A stretch of 64,000 bases of DNA from DASQMT01 sp963827335 (GTDB lineage Bacteria; Actinomycetota; Thermoleophilia; Solirubrobacterales; Solirubrobacteraceae): contig CAWHAP010000002.1 of the NCBI GenBank assembly GCA_963827335.1, positions 124,001 to 188,000 of the forward strand. Direction: 5' to 3'. The position numbers and the translations under genes are program-made. Under the pieces are notes generated by a model that ran no database searches, was not told the DNA's origin, and saw only the letters and a list, made by a program, of their open reading frames with translations. Below, one piece after another: positions 1-7,078 of the stretch. The number at the start of each line of letters is the position of its first letter. Positions within the stretch are counted from its first letter, which is position 1.

Positions 1-2
1 GC

Positions 3-392
3 GAGCGGGTCGCGATCGTCGGCTACGGCACCGGCGCGCAGAAGGCGCTCGGCGCCGCGGACCTGCTGGCCGAGGGCGGTCTCGACGTGACGGTCGCCGA
101 CGCGCGCTTCGCCAAGCCGCTCGACACCGGACTGCTCGCGCAGCTCGCCGCCGAGCACGAGCTGCTCGTCACCGTCGAGGAGGGCGTGCTCGCCGGCGGC
201 TTCGGCACCGGCGTGTGGGAGGCCCTGTCGGAGGGCGGCCTGGCGCCGCGCATCCTGCGCGTCGGCCTGCCCGACCGCTACGTGACCCACGGCGCGCCGA
301 AGCTCCTGCACGCCGAGGTCGGCTACACCGCCGAGCGCATCGCCGAGCGGATCCAGGCCGCGGTGCTCGATCCCCGCGGCTCGCTCGTCTAG
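3..392 (+). CDS. dxs: 1-deoxy-D-xylulose-5-phosphate synthase, C-terminal end (partial)
   Basis: This is the last ~129 codons of a gene that begins left of the window. The frame reads through the window edge and stops at TAG 390-392. The visible part is the transketolase C-terminal domain: the stretches ARFAKPLD and VTVEEGVLAGGFG (near 105-200) are characteristic of DXS. The enzyme condenses pyruvate and glyceraldehyde 3-phosphate with thiamine diphosphate to make DXP, the first step of the MEP isoprenoid pathway, in the cytoplasm. Placement directly before tlyA is common in Actinomycetota. The catalytic N-terminal domains are outside the window, so only the family assignment can be checked here. 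Confidence 0.93.
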   Translation, partial: ERVAIVGYGTGAQKALGAADLLAEGGLDVTVADARFAKPLDTGLLAQLAAEHELLVTVEEGVLAGGFGTGVWEALSEGGLAPRILRVGLPDRYVTHGAPKLLHAEVGYTAERIAERIQAAVLDPRGSLV

Positions 393-413
393 CCCGGTAC
401 CGTTTCGCGTCGC

Positions 414-1205
414 GTGGCGCGCGTGCGGCTGGACAACCTGCTGGCGGAGCGGGGCCTCTACCCGTCCCGTTCCCGTGCCGCGGCCGCCGTCATCGCGGGC
501 GACGTGCACCTCGGGCCGGGACGCCGCCGCGCGGAGAAGCCGGGCCAGCTCGTGGCCTCCGACGTCGAGCTCGACGTCACCGCGCCGCCGCCGTACGTGT
601 CCCGCGGCGGGATCAAGCTCGCGAACGCGCTCGACCGGTTCGCGATCGACGTGTCCGGCCGCCGTGCGCTGGACGTGGGCGCGTCGACCGGCGGGTTCAC
701 CGACTGCCTGCTGCAACGCGGCGCCGCTCACGTGATCGCCCTCGACGTGGCGTACGGCGAGCTGGCCCTGACGCTGCGCGACGATGCGCGCGTGACCGTG
801 CTCGAGCGGATCAACGCGAGGGCGCTCACGCCCGGCGCGCTCCCGTACCCGCCGGATCTCGTCGTCGCCGACGTCTCGTTCATCTCGCTCGCCAAGGTGC
901 TCCCGGCCGTGCTCGCGTGCACCGCCGGGCGCTTCGACGCGCTGGTCATGGTCAAGCCGCAGTTCGAGGTCGGCCGCGACCGGATCGGCAAGGGCGGCGT
1001 GGTGCGCGACCCCGCGCTCCGGCGCGCGGCGCTCGTCGCGGTGGCGGACGCGGCGCGCGCGGAGGGGACGGCGGTGCTCGGCTTCGCGTCCTCGGGCCTG
1101 CCGGGCCCGGCGGGGAACCGCGAGACGTTCGCCTGGCTGGCCGAGCCCGGCCGCGCCGGGGCGGTCGAGGACCTCGAGGCGGCCGCGCGGGAGATCGAGC
1201 CGTGA
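414..1205 (+). CDS. tlyA: TlyA family rRNA (cytidine-2'-O)-methyltransferase
   Basis: 263 residues starting at GTG 414. Residues ~3-60 form an S4 RNA-binding domain (RLDNLLAERG...SRSRAAAAVIAGDV); the rest is an FtsJ-like Rossmann methyltransferase with the SAM loop LDVGASTGGFTDCLL near residue 85 and VVADVSFISL further on. TlyA proteins use SAM to 2'-O-methylate cytidines in 16S and 23S rRNA, which in mycobacteria sets capreomycin susceptibility; some members have also been called haemolysins. A TACCGT hexamer lies 10 bases before the start. The last bases overlap the next gene by 4 (GTGA), so tlyA and nadK are probably translated together. Confidence 0.93.
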   Translation: MARVRLDNLLAERGLYPSRSRAAAAVIAGDVHLGPGRRRAEKPGQLVASDVELDVTAPPPYVSRGGIKLANALDRFAIDVSGRRALDVGASTGGFTDCLLQRGAAHVIALDVAYGELALTLRDDARVTVLERINARALTPGALPYPPDLVVADVSFISLAKVLPAVLACTAGRFDALVMVKPQFEVGRDRIGKGGVVRDPALRRAALVAVADAARAEGTAVLGFASSGLPGPAGNRETFAWLAEPGRAGAVEDLEAAAREIEP

Positions 1206-2047
1206 AGGCCTCCGTGCTCACCCACCGCCGGGCGGCGGACACGGCGCACGCGCTGGCCGCGCTGCTCGCCGGCGCGAAGCGCGCCGGCGCCACGCTCCAG
1301 TTCGACGCCGGCGAGACCGAGAAGCACGGCCTCGAGCCGGGGCCCGGGCTCGAGCTCGACACGCCGCTCTCGCGCGACGTCGACCTGTGCGTCGTCATGG
1401 GCGGCGACGGGACGATCCTCACCGCGCTGCGCGAGTATGCGAACAGCGGCGTGCCCGTCTTCGCCGTCAACTTCGGCGAGGTCGGCTTCCTCGCGACCCT
1501 CGACCCCGACGGGCTCGACGACGACTTCGACCTCGCGTTCACGGGCGAGTTCGAGACGATGCAGCTGCCGGGGATCACCGTCGGGCGGCCGGAGGGGACG
1601 TGGACGGCCTTCAACGACATCTCCGTCCACCGCAAGCCGGGGTTCCGCGTCGCCGACCTCGCCTACGCCCTCACGGGCGAGGAGATCGGGCGCGTCCGGT
1701 GCGACGGGCTGGTCGTGTCGACCCCGCAGGGCTCCACGGGCTACAACCTCGCCAACGGCGGGCCCGTCCTCGCGTGGGGCGTGGCCGGCTTCGTCGTCTC
1801 CTTCATCGCCCCCCACTCGCTCACCGCGCGCGCGCTCGTGGTCGCCCCCGACGACCTGCTGACGATCAACAACCGCTCGCGCGACGAGCCGGTCGAGGTG
1901 CACATCGACGGCCGGCCCGTCGTCGAGCTGCAGCCGGGCGAGGACATCCACGTCGAGTTCGCGCGCTCGACCGCGCTCCTCGCGCAGCTCCCGGGCGCGA
2001 GCTTCTATCACCGGCTGCGGGAGCGGTTCGGCCGGCTGGCGCGATAG
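1202..2047 (+). CDS. nadK: NAD kinase
   Basis: 281 residues from GTG 1202, overlapping the tlyA stop in GTGA. The start is fixed by this overlap and by the protein beginning directly with the family's first strand (VKASVLTHRR). The ATP-binding GGDGT motif is at about residues 67-71 and the conserved STGYNLANGGP block follows near residue 175, both standard for NAD kinases. The enzyme phosphorylates NAD to NADP and so controls supply of NADPH. The tlyA-nadK-recN order is conserved in many actinobacteria. Length is normal for the family. No unusual feature. Confidence 0.95.
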   Translation: MKASVLTHRRAADTAHALAALLAGAKRAGATLQFDAGETEKHGLEPGPGLELDTPLSRDVDLCVVMGGDGTILTALREYANSGVPVFAVNFGEVGFLATLDPDGLDDDFDLAFTGEFETMQLPGITVGRPEGTWTAFNDISVHRKPGFRVADLAYALTGEEIGRVRCDGLVVSTPQGSTGYNLANGGPVLAWGVAGFVVSFIAPHSLTARALVVAPDDLLTINNRSRDEPVEVHIDGRPVVELQPGEDIHVEFARSTALLAQLPGASFYHRLRERFGRLAR

Positions 2048-2182
2048 GTCGGTGGACATGGGGGCAGCGTGCCGGGCGGCCCGTGACGGCTCAACCCGCG
2101 TCTGTGCCGACTCCGTGCCGACTTCGTGACAGAGCTGCGCAGACGGCCGGATCCGTCGGGTTCGGCTGGTAGACCCTGCGGC

Positions 2183-3841
2183 GTGCTGGAAGAGCTGCGC
2201 GTCGAGAACCTCCTGCTGATCGAGCGGGCCGAGCTGCGCCTCGCGCCCGGGCTCAACGTGCTCACGGGCGAGACGGGCGCGGGCAAGACCGTGCTCGCGC
2301 ACGCGCTGGACCTGCTGCTCGGCGGCAAGCCGCGCGCCGGCATCGTGCGCCCGGGCGCGTCCGAGGCGTACGTCGAGGGCGTGTTCGAGCTGCGCGACGC
2401 GCTGCGGGAGGAGCTGGGCGAGCTGATCGCCGACGACGCCGAGGAGCTCGTCCTCGCCCGCCGCGTGAGCGCCGAGGGGCGCACGCGCGCGTACCTGAAC
2501 GGCCGCACGGTCACCGCGGCCGACCTGCGCGACGTCGGCGGCGCGCTGCTGTCGTTCTACGGCCAGCACGAGCACCGCAAGCTGACGCTGGCCTCGTCGC
2601 AGCTGGGGATCCTCGACGGCTTCTGCGGCCCTGAGCAGGCCGAGCGCCGTGCCGCGTTCGCCGCGGTCCACGCGCGCGAGCGGTCGCTCCGCGAGGAGCT
2701 GGCGGCGCTGCGCGAGCGGGCCGGGGCGCGCGACCGGGAGCTCGACCTGCTCGAGTGGGAGCTGGGTGAGATCGAGGCGGCGGCGCCGACGGAGGCAGAG
2801 GAGGCCGAGCTGACCGCCGAGCGCGAGCGCCTGCGCAACCTGGAAGGGCTGCGGATGGCGGCGGCCGGCGGCATCGAGGCCCTCGCGCCGGAGACCGGCG
2901 ACGGGGCGGCGACGGCGCTGGCCGGCGCGGCGCGCGCCCTGGAGGCGATGAGCGGCGTCGACGCGGCGCTCGACGTCCTCACCGAGCGGGCGGGCGCGCT
3001 CGCCGTCGAGGCGGAGGACCTGGCGGGCGAGCTGCGGCGCTACGGCGAGGCCGTCGATGCCCCGCCCGGCCGCCTGGACGAGGTCGAGGAGCGTCTCGCC
3101 CTGTTCGAGAAGCTCAAGCGCAAGCACGGCGGCACGATCGCCGCGGTGCTCGCGCACGCGGAGCGCTGCCGCGCGCGGCGGGACGAGCTGGCCGGCGCCG
3201 AGGAGGCCGCCGAGAGCGCCACGGCCGCGCTGGAGGCCGTCCGGGCCGAGGCGGCCGCGCGCGCGGCCGAGCTGCGCGCGGCGCGGACCGAGGCGGCCGC
3301 GGGCCTGGCCGGCACGGTCGTCGCCGTGCTCGCCGACCTCGCGATGGACGGCGCGACGTTCGAGGCCCGGCTCGCCGAGCGCGCCGAGCACGGCCCGAGC
3401 GGCGCCGACGAGGTCGAGTTCCTGATCGCGCCGAACCCCGGCGTCCCGGCGGGCCCGCTGCGCGACATCGCCTCGGGCGGGGAGCTCTCGCGCGTGATGC
3501 TGGCGCTGATGAGCGCCGCGGCCGAGGCAGGGCCGGCGACGCTCGTCTTCGACGAGGTGGACGCCGGCATCGGCGGCCAGACCGCCCGGGCGGTCGGCGA
3601 GCAGCTGCGTGCGCTCGCCGCCGGGCGCCAGGTCATCTGCATCACGCACCTGCCGCAGATCGCGTCGATGGCCGACCGCCACTTCACGATCGTCAAGGAC
3701 ACGTCGGCCGACCCCGCTCGCACGACCGTCACGCTGCTCGAGCGCGCGGCCGTCGTCGGCGAGCTCGTGCGGATGCTCGGCGCCGACGACGCGGACGCCG
3801 CCGCGCGCCGGCACGCCAAGGAGCTCCTGAAGGCGGCGTGA
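2183..3841 (+). CDS. recN: DNA repair protein RecN
   Basis: 552 residues. I chose GTG 2183 (VLEELRVENLLLIERAEL), because the family begins with this strand; the open frame upstream to 2126 is not RecN-like. Walker A GETGAGKT is at residues 29-36; the ABC signature SGGELSRVMLAL and Walker B LVFDEVDAGIGG lie near residues 430-460; between them is a long charged, Ala/Glu-rich coiled coil (about 155-375). RecN is an SMC-like ATPase that acts in double-strand-break repair. A TAGACC hexamer sits 7 bases before the start, fitting the leaderless pattern seen elsewhere in the window. The 135-base gap after nadK suggests its own promoter. Confidence 0.95.
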   Translation: MLEELRVENLLLIERAELRLAPGLNVLTGETGAGKTVLAHALDLLLGGKPRAGIVRPGASEAYVEGVFELRDALREELGELIADDAEELVLARRVSAEGRTRAYLNGRTVTAADLRDVGGALLSFYGQHEHRKLTLASSQLGILDGFCGPEQAERRAAFAAVHARERSLREELAALRERAGARDRELDLLEWELGEIEAAAPTEAEEAELTAERERLRNLEGLRMAAAGGIEALAPETGDGAATALAGAARALEAMSGVDAALDVLTERAGALAVEAEDLAGELRRYGEAVDAPPGRLDEVEERLALFEKLKRKHGGTIAAVLAHAERCRARRDELAGAEEAAESATAALEAVRAEAAARAAELRAARTEAAAGLAGTVVAVLADLAMDGATFEARLAERAEHGPSGADEVEFLIAPNPGVPAGPLRDIASGGELSRVMLALMSAAAEAGPATLVFDEVDAGIGGQTARAVGEQLRALAAGRQVICITHLPQIASMADRHFTIVKDTSADPARTTVTLLERAAVVGELVRMLGADDADAAARRHAKELLKAA

Positions 3842-3872
3842 CCCGCCTGCGGACGCCGGGTACGCGGCCACG

Positions 3873-4922
3873 ATGAGCCAGCTCGCCGTCCTGATCGCCA
3901 CGCCCGTGCCGCCGGAGCTCGTGGAGCAGCTCGCGGGCATCGACGGGGTCCGGCTGCTGCACGACCCGTCCGTGCTGGCGCCCGCGCGCTGGACCGGCGA
4001 CGTGACGGGCGACCCCGCGTTCACCCGCGACGCCGCCGCGGAGGAGCGCTGGGCCGCGCTGCTCGCCGAGGCCGAGGTGCTCTACGGCATCCCGGACAAC
4101 ACGGGGGAGGGGCTCGTCGGGACGCTCCGGGCCGCGCCGCGCGTGCGCTGGGTCCAGGCGCGCAACGCCGGCGCCGGCGAACAGCTGGGCGCGGCGCTCG
4201 CGCTCGACGCCGACGCGCTGCGCGACGTGACGGTCACCAACGTGAGCGGCATCCATGCCGTCCCGCTCGCCGAGTTCGCGCTCCTCGGGCTGCTCGCCTT
4301 CGCGAAGCGCCTGCCCGAGCTGACCCGCGACAAGGCCGCGCGCGCCTGGCCCGACGTGAAGCCGACGATGCGGGTGCTCACCGGCCGGACCGTGCTCGTC
4401 GTGGGCCTCGGCGCGATCGGGCTCGAGACCGCGCGGCTCGCGCGCGCCTTCGGCATGCGCGTGCTCGGCGTCAAGCGCACGCCCGAGGACGTCCCCGGGG
4501 TCGACGACGTCGGTCCGCCGGAGCGGATCGCCGAGCTCGCCTCGCGGTCCGACGACCTCGTCGTCACGCTCCCGCTGACCGACGCCACGCGCGGGCTCGT
4601 CGGCGCCGACGCGCTGCGCGCCCTGCGGCCGGGCGGTGTCGTGGCCAACGTCGGGCGCGGCGCCGTGATCGACGAGGCGGCGCTCGTGGATGCGCTGCGC
4701 GACGGCCACCTCGCGGGCGCGTGCCTCGACGTCTTCACGGAGGAGCCGCTCCCCGCGGACAGCCCGCTGTGGGCGCTCGAGAACGTGATCGTCGCTCCGC
4801 ACGACGCGGCCCGCACCGACCACGAGGATGCCGACGCCGTCGGCGTCTTCGCGGACAACCTGCGCCGCCGCGTGGCGGGCGAGCCGCTCCGCAACGTCGT
4901 GGATCCCGAGCAGCGGTACTGA
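3873..4922 (+). CDS. D-2-hydroxyacid dehydrogenase family protein
   Basis: 349 residues from ATG 3873. The central NAD-binding Rossmann fold has GLGAIGLETARLARAFG near residue 175, then the conserved NVGRGAVIDEAAL and HLAGACLDVFTEEPLP blocks; the catalytic His is in IVAPHDAA near residue 310. The overall plan (flavodoxin-like substrate domain split around the cofactor domain) is that of the phosphoglycerate/lactate/glycerate dehydrogenase superfamily, which reduce 2-oxo acids with NAD(P)H. Substrate cannot be read from the sequence: it lacks the ACT domain of SerA. TACGCG lies 6 bases upstream of the start. The gene stands alone between recN and the Nramp-like gene. Confidence 0.88.
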   Translation: MSQLAVLIATPVPPELVEQLAGIDGVRLLHDPSVLAPARWTGDVTGDPAFTRDAAAEERWAALLAEAEVLYGIPDNTGEGLVGTLRAAPRVRWVQARNAGAGEQLGAALALDADALRDVTVTNVSGIHAVPLAEFALLGLLAFAKRLPELTRDKAARAWPDVKPTMRVLTGRTVLVVGLGAIGLETARLARAFGMRVLGVKRTPEDVPGVDDVGPPERIAELASRSDDLVVTLPLTDATRGLVGADALRALRPGGVVANVGRGAVIDEAALVDALRDGHLAGACLDVFTEEPLPADSPLWALENVIVAPHDAARTDHEDADAVGVFADNLRRRVAGEPLRNVVDPEQRY

Positions 4923-5015
4923 GCGGCGGGCAGCCCCGGGCACCGGTCGCGCCGCGTCGTCCGAACCCGGACACGCGACCGAGCGCACAGGCGCCAGACC
5001 GGGCAGGAGCCGGGC

Positions 5016-6467
5016 ATGGCCGTCGCCACTCGTGATGCCGGCGCAGGTCCGTTCTCACCGGACGTCCCGGACTCGATCCTCCCGCCCGTCCCGCTCAAGG
5101 ACCTCCCCGAGGCGCCGCCCCTGCGCAAGGTCCTGGGTCCGGGCATCATCCTCGTCGCGACCGCGCTCGGCTCGGGCGAGTACGTCATCTGGCCCTTCGT
5201 GGCCTCCAACCTCGGGCTCACGGTCCTGTGGGCCGCGGTCGTCGCCGTCGCGATCCAGTTCTTCATCAACATGGAGGTCGAGCGCTACACGCTCGCCACC
5301 GGCGAGACCGCGATCACCGGCTTCACCCGACTGTGGAAGCCCTGGTGGTTCCTCTTCGTGATCATGGCCATCGTCCCGAACGTCTGGCCCGGGCTCGCGG
5401 TCGGCGCCGCGACGTGCCTCTCGTTCGTGATCGGCGGCATCGACACCACGCTCGTCGGCGTCCTCGGCCTCGTCGCCATCGGCGTCACCCTCACCGCCTC
5501 GCCGGTCGTCTACCGGACGGTCGAGAAGTTCCAGACCGTGATCATCGCCGGCGTCGTCGTGTGGCTGGTCATCGCCGTGGCCTTCGGCACCACGACGGAC
5601 GCCTGGGGCGACTTCGTCAGCGGCTTCGGCTCGTTCGGCAGCATCCCGTTCGGCGAGAACGAGGCCGTCACCGCCGCGGTCATCGCGGGCGCCGTGGCCT
5701 TCGCCGGGTCGGGCGGGTGCGGCAACCTGGCCGTGTCCAACTGGGTCCGCGACAAGGGCATGGGCATGGGCCACTACATCCCGCACATCAAGTCCCCGCT
5801 CACGGGCGAGACGGAGGCGGTCCCCTCGACGGGCAACGCGTTCCCGCCCACGCCGGAGAACCTGGCCCGCTGGAACAAGTGGTGGCGCGTCGCGAACGCC
5901 GAGCAGGCCGTCACGTTCTGGCTGATCGGCACCGCCGGCATCGTCATCCTCTCCGTGCTGGCCTACTCGACGCTGTTCGGCCAGGAGACCGGCGAGGACT
6001 TCGACTTCATCCAGAAGGAGGGCGAGGTCCTCAAGGACGTCGTCGCACCGTGGTTCGGCACGCTGTTCTGGATGGCGGGCTTCTTCAAGCTGCTGTCCAC
6101 GACGCTCGGCAACTTCGACTACACCAGCCGGATCTCGGCCGACGCGGTGAAGATCAACGCGGTGCCCGACAGCAGCCGCTGGACCGAGAGCCGGATCTAC
6201 GCCGCCACGGTCTGGCTGCTGGTCCTCGTCGGCGTCGGGATCCTCCTCACCATCACCGAGCAGCCGCTGCTGCTGATCGTCATCGCGTCCGCCATGAGCG
6301 CGGGCGTCATGTTCATCTACTCGATCCTGCTGATCGTGCTCAACCGCAAGGCGCTCCCGGAGATGATCCGGCTCAGCGGCTACCGGCTGTGGATCATCGG
6401 GTTCGCGGTGCTCTGGTTCGGCTACTTCTCGGCCCGCGTGATCATCGAGTACGGCGGGCAGCTCTGA
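5016..6467 (+). CDS. Nramp-like membrane transporter without canonical metal-site motifs
   Basis: 483 residues, about eleven hydrophobic segments. The start ATG 5016 has an AGGAG Shine-Dalgarno 9 bases upstream. The N-terminal GPGIILVATALGSGEY aligns with Nramp segment 1, where classical Mn/Fe transporters have GPG...DPGN; here the metal-binding DPGN is replaced by GSGE. In segment 6 the usual MPH motif is also absent (the region reads AFAGSGGCGNLAVSN). So the LeuT-type fold of the Nramp superfamily is likely, but transport of Mn or Fe is not supported; it may move Mg or a non-metal solute. It is followed in ATGA overlap by a 32-residue membrane peptide, and then by a DNA-binding protein. Assignment to the superfamily is fairly sure; substrate unknown. 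Confidence 0.75.
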   Translation: MAVATRDAGAGPFSPDVPDSILPPVPLKDLPEAPPLRKVLGPGIILVATALGSGEYVIWPFVASNLGLTVLWAAVVAVAIQFFINMEVERYTLATGETAITGFTRLWKPWWFLFVIMAIVPNVWPGLAVGAATCLSFVIGGIDTTLVGVLGLVAIGVTLTASPVVYRTVEKFQTVIIAGVVVWLVIAVAFGTTTDAWGDFVSGFGSFGSIPFGENEAVTAAVIAGAVAFAGSGGCGNLAVSNWVRDKGMGMGHYIPHIKSPLTGETEAVPSTGNAFPPTPENLARWNKWWRVANAEQAVTFWLIGTAGIVILSVLAYSTLFGQETGEDFDFIQKEGEVLKDVVAPWFGTLFWMAGFFKLLSTTLGNFDYTSRISADAVKINAVPDSSRWTESRIYAATVWLLVLVGVGILLTITEQPLLLIVIASAMSAGVMFIYSILLIVLNRKALPEMIRLSGYRLWIIGFAVLWFGYFSARVIIEYGGQL

Positions 6468-6565
6468 TGCGGCCGATCCCCGCGCTGCGCGTCCGCGTGC
6501 TCCTGGCCTTCGTGGTGTGGATGGCGCTGATCGCCGTCGCGCAGCTCGTGCAGGCCGTCGTATAG
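6467..6565 (+). CDS. 32-residue single-span membrane peptide coupled to the transporter
   Basis: The ATG at 6467 overlaps the stop of the Nramp-like gene in ATGA and the frame ends at TAG 6563-6565. The product is 32 residues: a short basic head (MRPIPALRVR) followed by an uninterrupted hydrophobic helix of about 20 residues (VLLAFVVWMALIAVAQLVQA). Such a start-stop overlap means translational coupling with the transporter. I infer a small accessory or stabilising subunit of the transporter by analogy with other small membrane proteins encoded beside transporters (KdpF with Kdp, CydX with cytochrome bd). It is too short for homology evidence, so the coding claim rests on position, overlap and composition. 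Confidence 0.55.
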   Translation: MRPIPALRVRVLLAFVVWMALIAVAQLVQAVV

Positions 6566-6579
6566 CTATCTGCTAGCAT
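6562..6579 (+). promoter_or_regulatory. Palindromic extended -10 promoter of the RHH/HTH gene
   Basis: Two back-to-back 8-bp palindromes, ATAGCTAT (6562-6569) and TGCTAGCA (6571-6578), stand out as AT-rich in this GC-rich DNA. The second holds an extended -10 (TGC-TAGCAT, 6571-6579) ending 6 bases before ATG 6586, so the transcript is probably leaderless. The palindromes are a plausible operator for the encoded ribbon-helix-helix protein (inference). Confidence 0.55.
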
Positions 6580-6585
6580 CGGGAC

Positions 6586-7002
6586 ATGCCCGATCCCACC
6601 GCCGCGCTCTACGTGCGGCTCCCGCACGCCGAGTTCGACAAGCTCGACCGGGCCGCCGACGCGCTCCGCACCAACAAGAAGACGCTCGTGACGACGCTCG
6701 TCTCGCACTACGTCGATCCCGACTCCGACGCCGGCCTGGACCGGCTGCGCGACAACCTCGTGGCCGCGCAGCGGCGGGTGACCGTCGAGCTGCCCGAGCA
6801 GGGCGTCACCGTCGGGCACCACGCGTTCACGCCCGCGCCGCGGCCCGACGTGCTGACCCCGGCGCAGGCCGCCGAGCTGCTCCAGGTGCCCGAGGAGGAG
6901 GTCGTCGCGCTCGCCGAGGCGGGGACGCTCCCGGCCCGCCGGATCGGCGAGCACTGGCGCATCTCGCGCCCGGCGCTGATCGAGTGGCTCGCCGGCGCCT
7001 GA
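6586..7002 (+). CDS. DNA-binding protein, RHH-like N-terminus plus excisionase-type HTH
   Basis: 138 residues. Residues ~6-45 (ALYVRLPHAEFDKLDRAADALRTNKK...LVSHYV) look like a ribbon-helix-helix dimerisation/DNA-binding unit; residues ~86-136 (LTPAQAAELLQVPEEEVVALAEAGTLPARRIGEHWRI, split here only for length: the last part is RISRPALIEWL) form a MerR-like winged helix of the excisionase/HTH_17 family, as in BldC-like proteins. A protein with two different DNA-binding modules is unusual. It probably acts as a transcription factor, perhaps on its own palindromic promoter and on the transporter upstream. The preceding peptide ends 20 bases earlier on the same strand. No partner gene follows; pyrG begins 76 bases later. 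Confidence 0.7.
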   Translation: MPDPTAALYVRLPHAEFDKLDRAADALRTNKKTLVTTLVSHYVDPDSDAGLDRLRDNLVAAQRRVTVELPEQGVTVGHHAFTPAPRPDVLTPAQAAELLQVPEEEVVALAEAGTLPARRIGEHWRISRPALIEWLAGA

Positions 7003-7056
7003 CCGGCATTCGCGCGCAGAGAGCGGGCAACCCGCGCCTGCCGCCGCCCGGCGTCC

Positions 7057-7062
7057 TAGACT
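7057..7062 (+). promoter_or_regulatory. Possible -10 hexamer for pyrG
   Basis: TAGACT lies 16 bases before the pyrG ATG at 7079, leaving a short untranslated leader with no strong Shine-Dalgarno (only AGAG at 7071). It is the only TANNNT element in the 76-base gap. Weak support. Confidence 0.3.
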
Positions 7063-7078
7063 GCCGGGACAGAGCCTG

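Noticed and set aside
728..4024. Very long open frame antisense to tlyA, nadK and recN
   Set aside because: Antisense open frames are expected in DNA this GC-rich; the translation is repetitive Arg/Ala/Gly/Pro with no family pattern.
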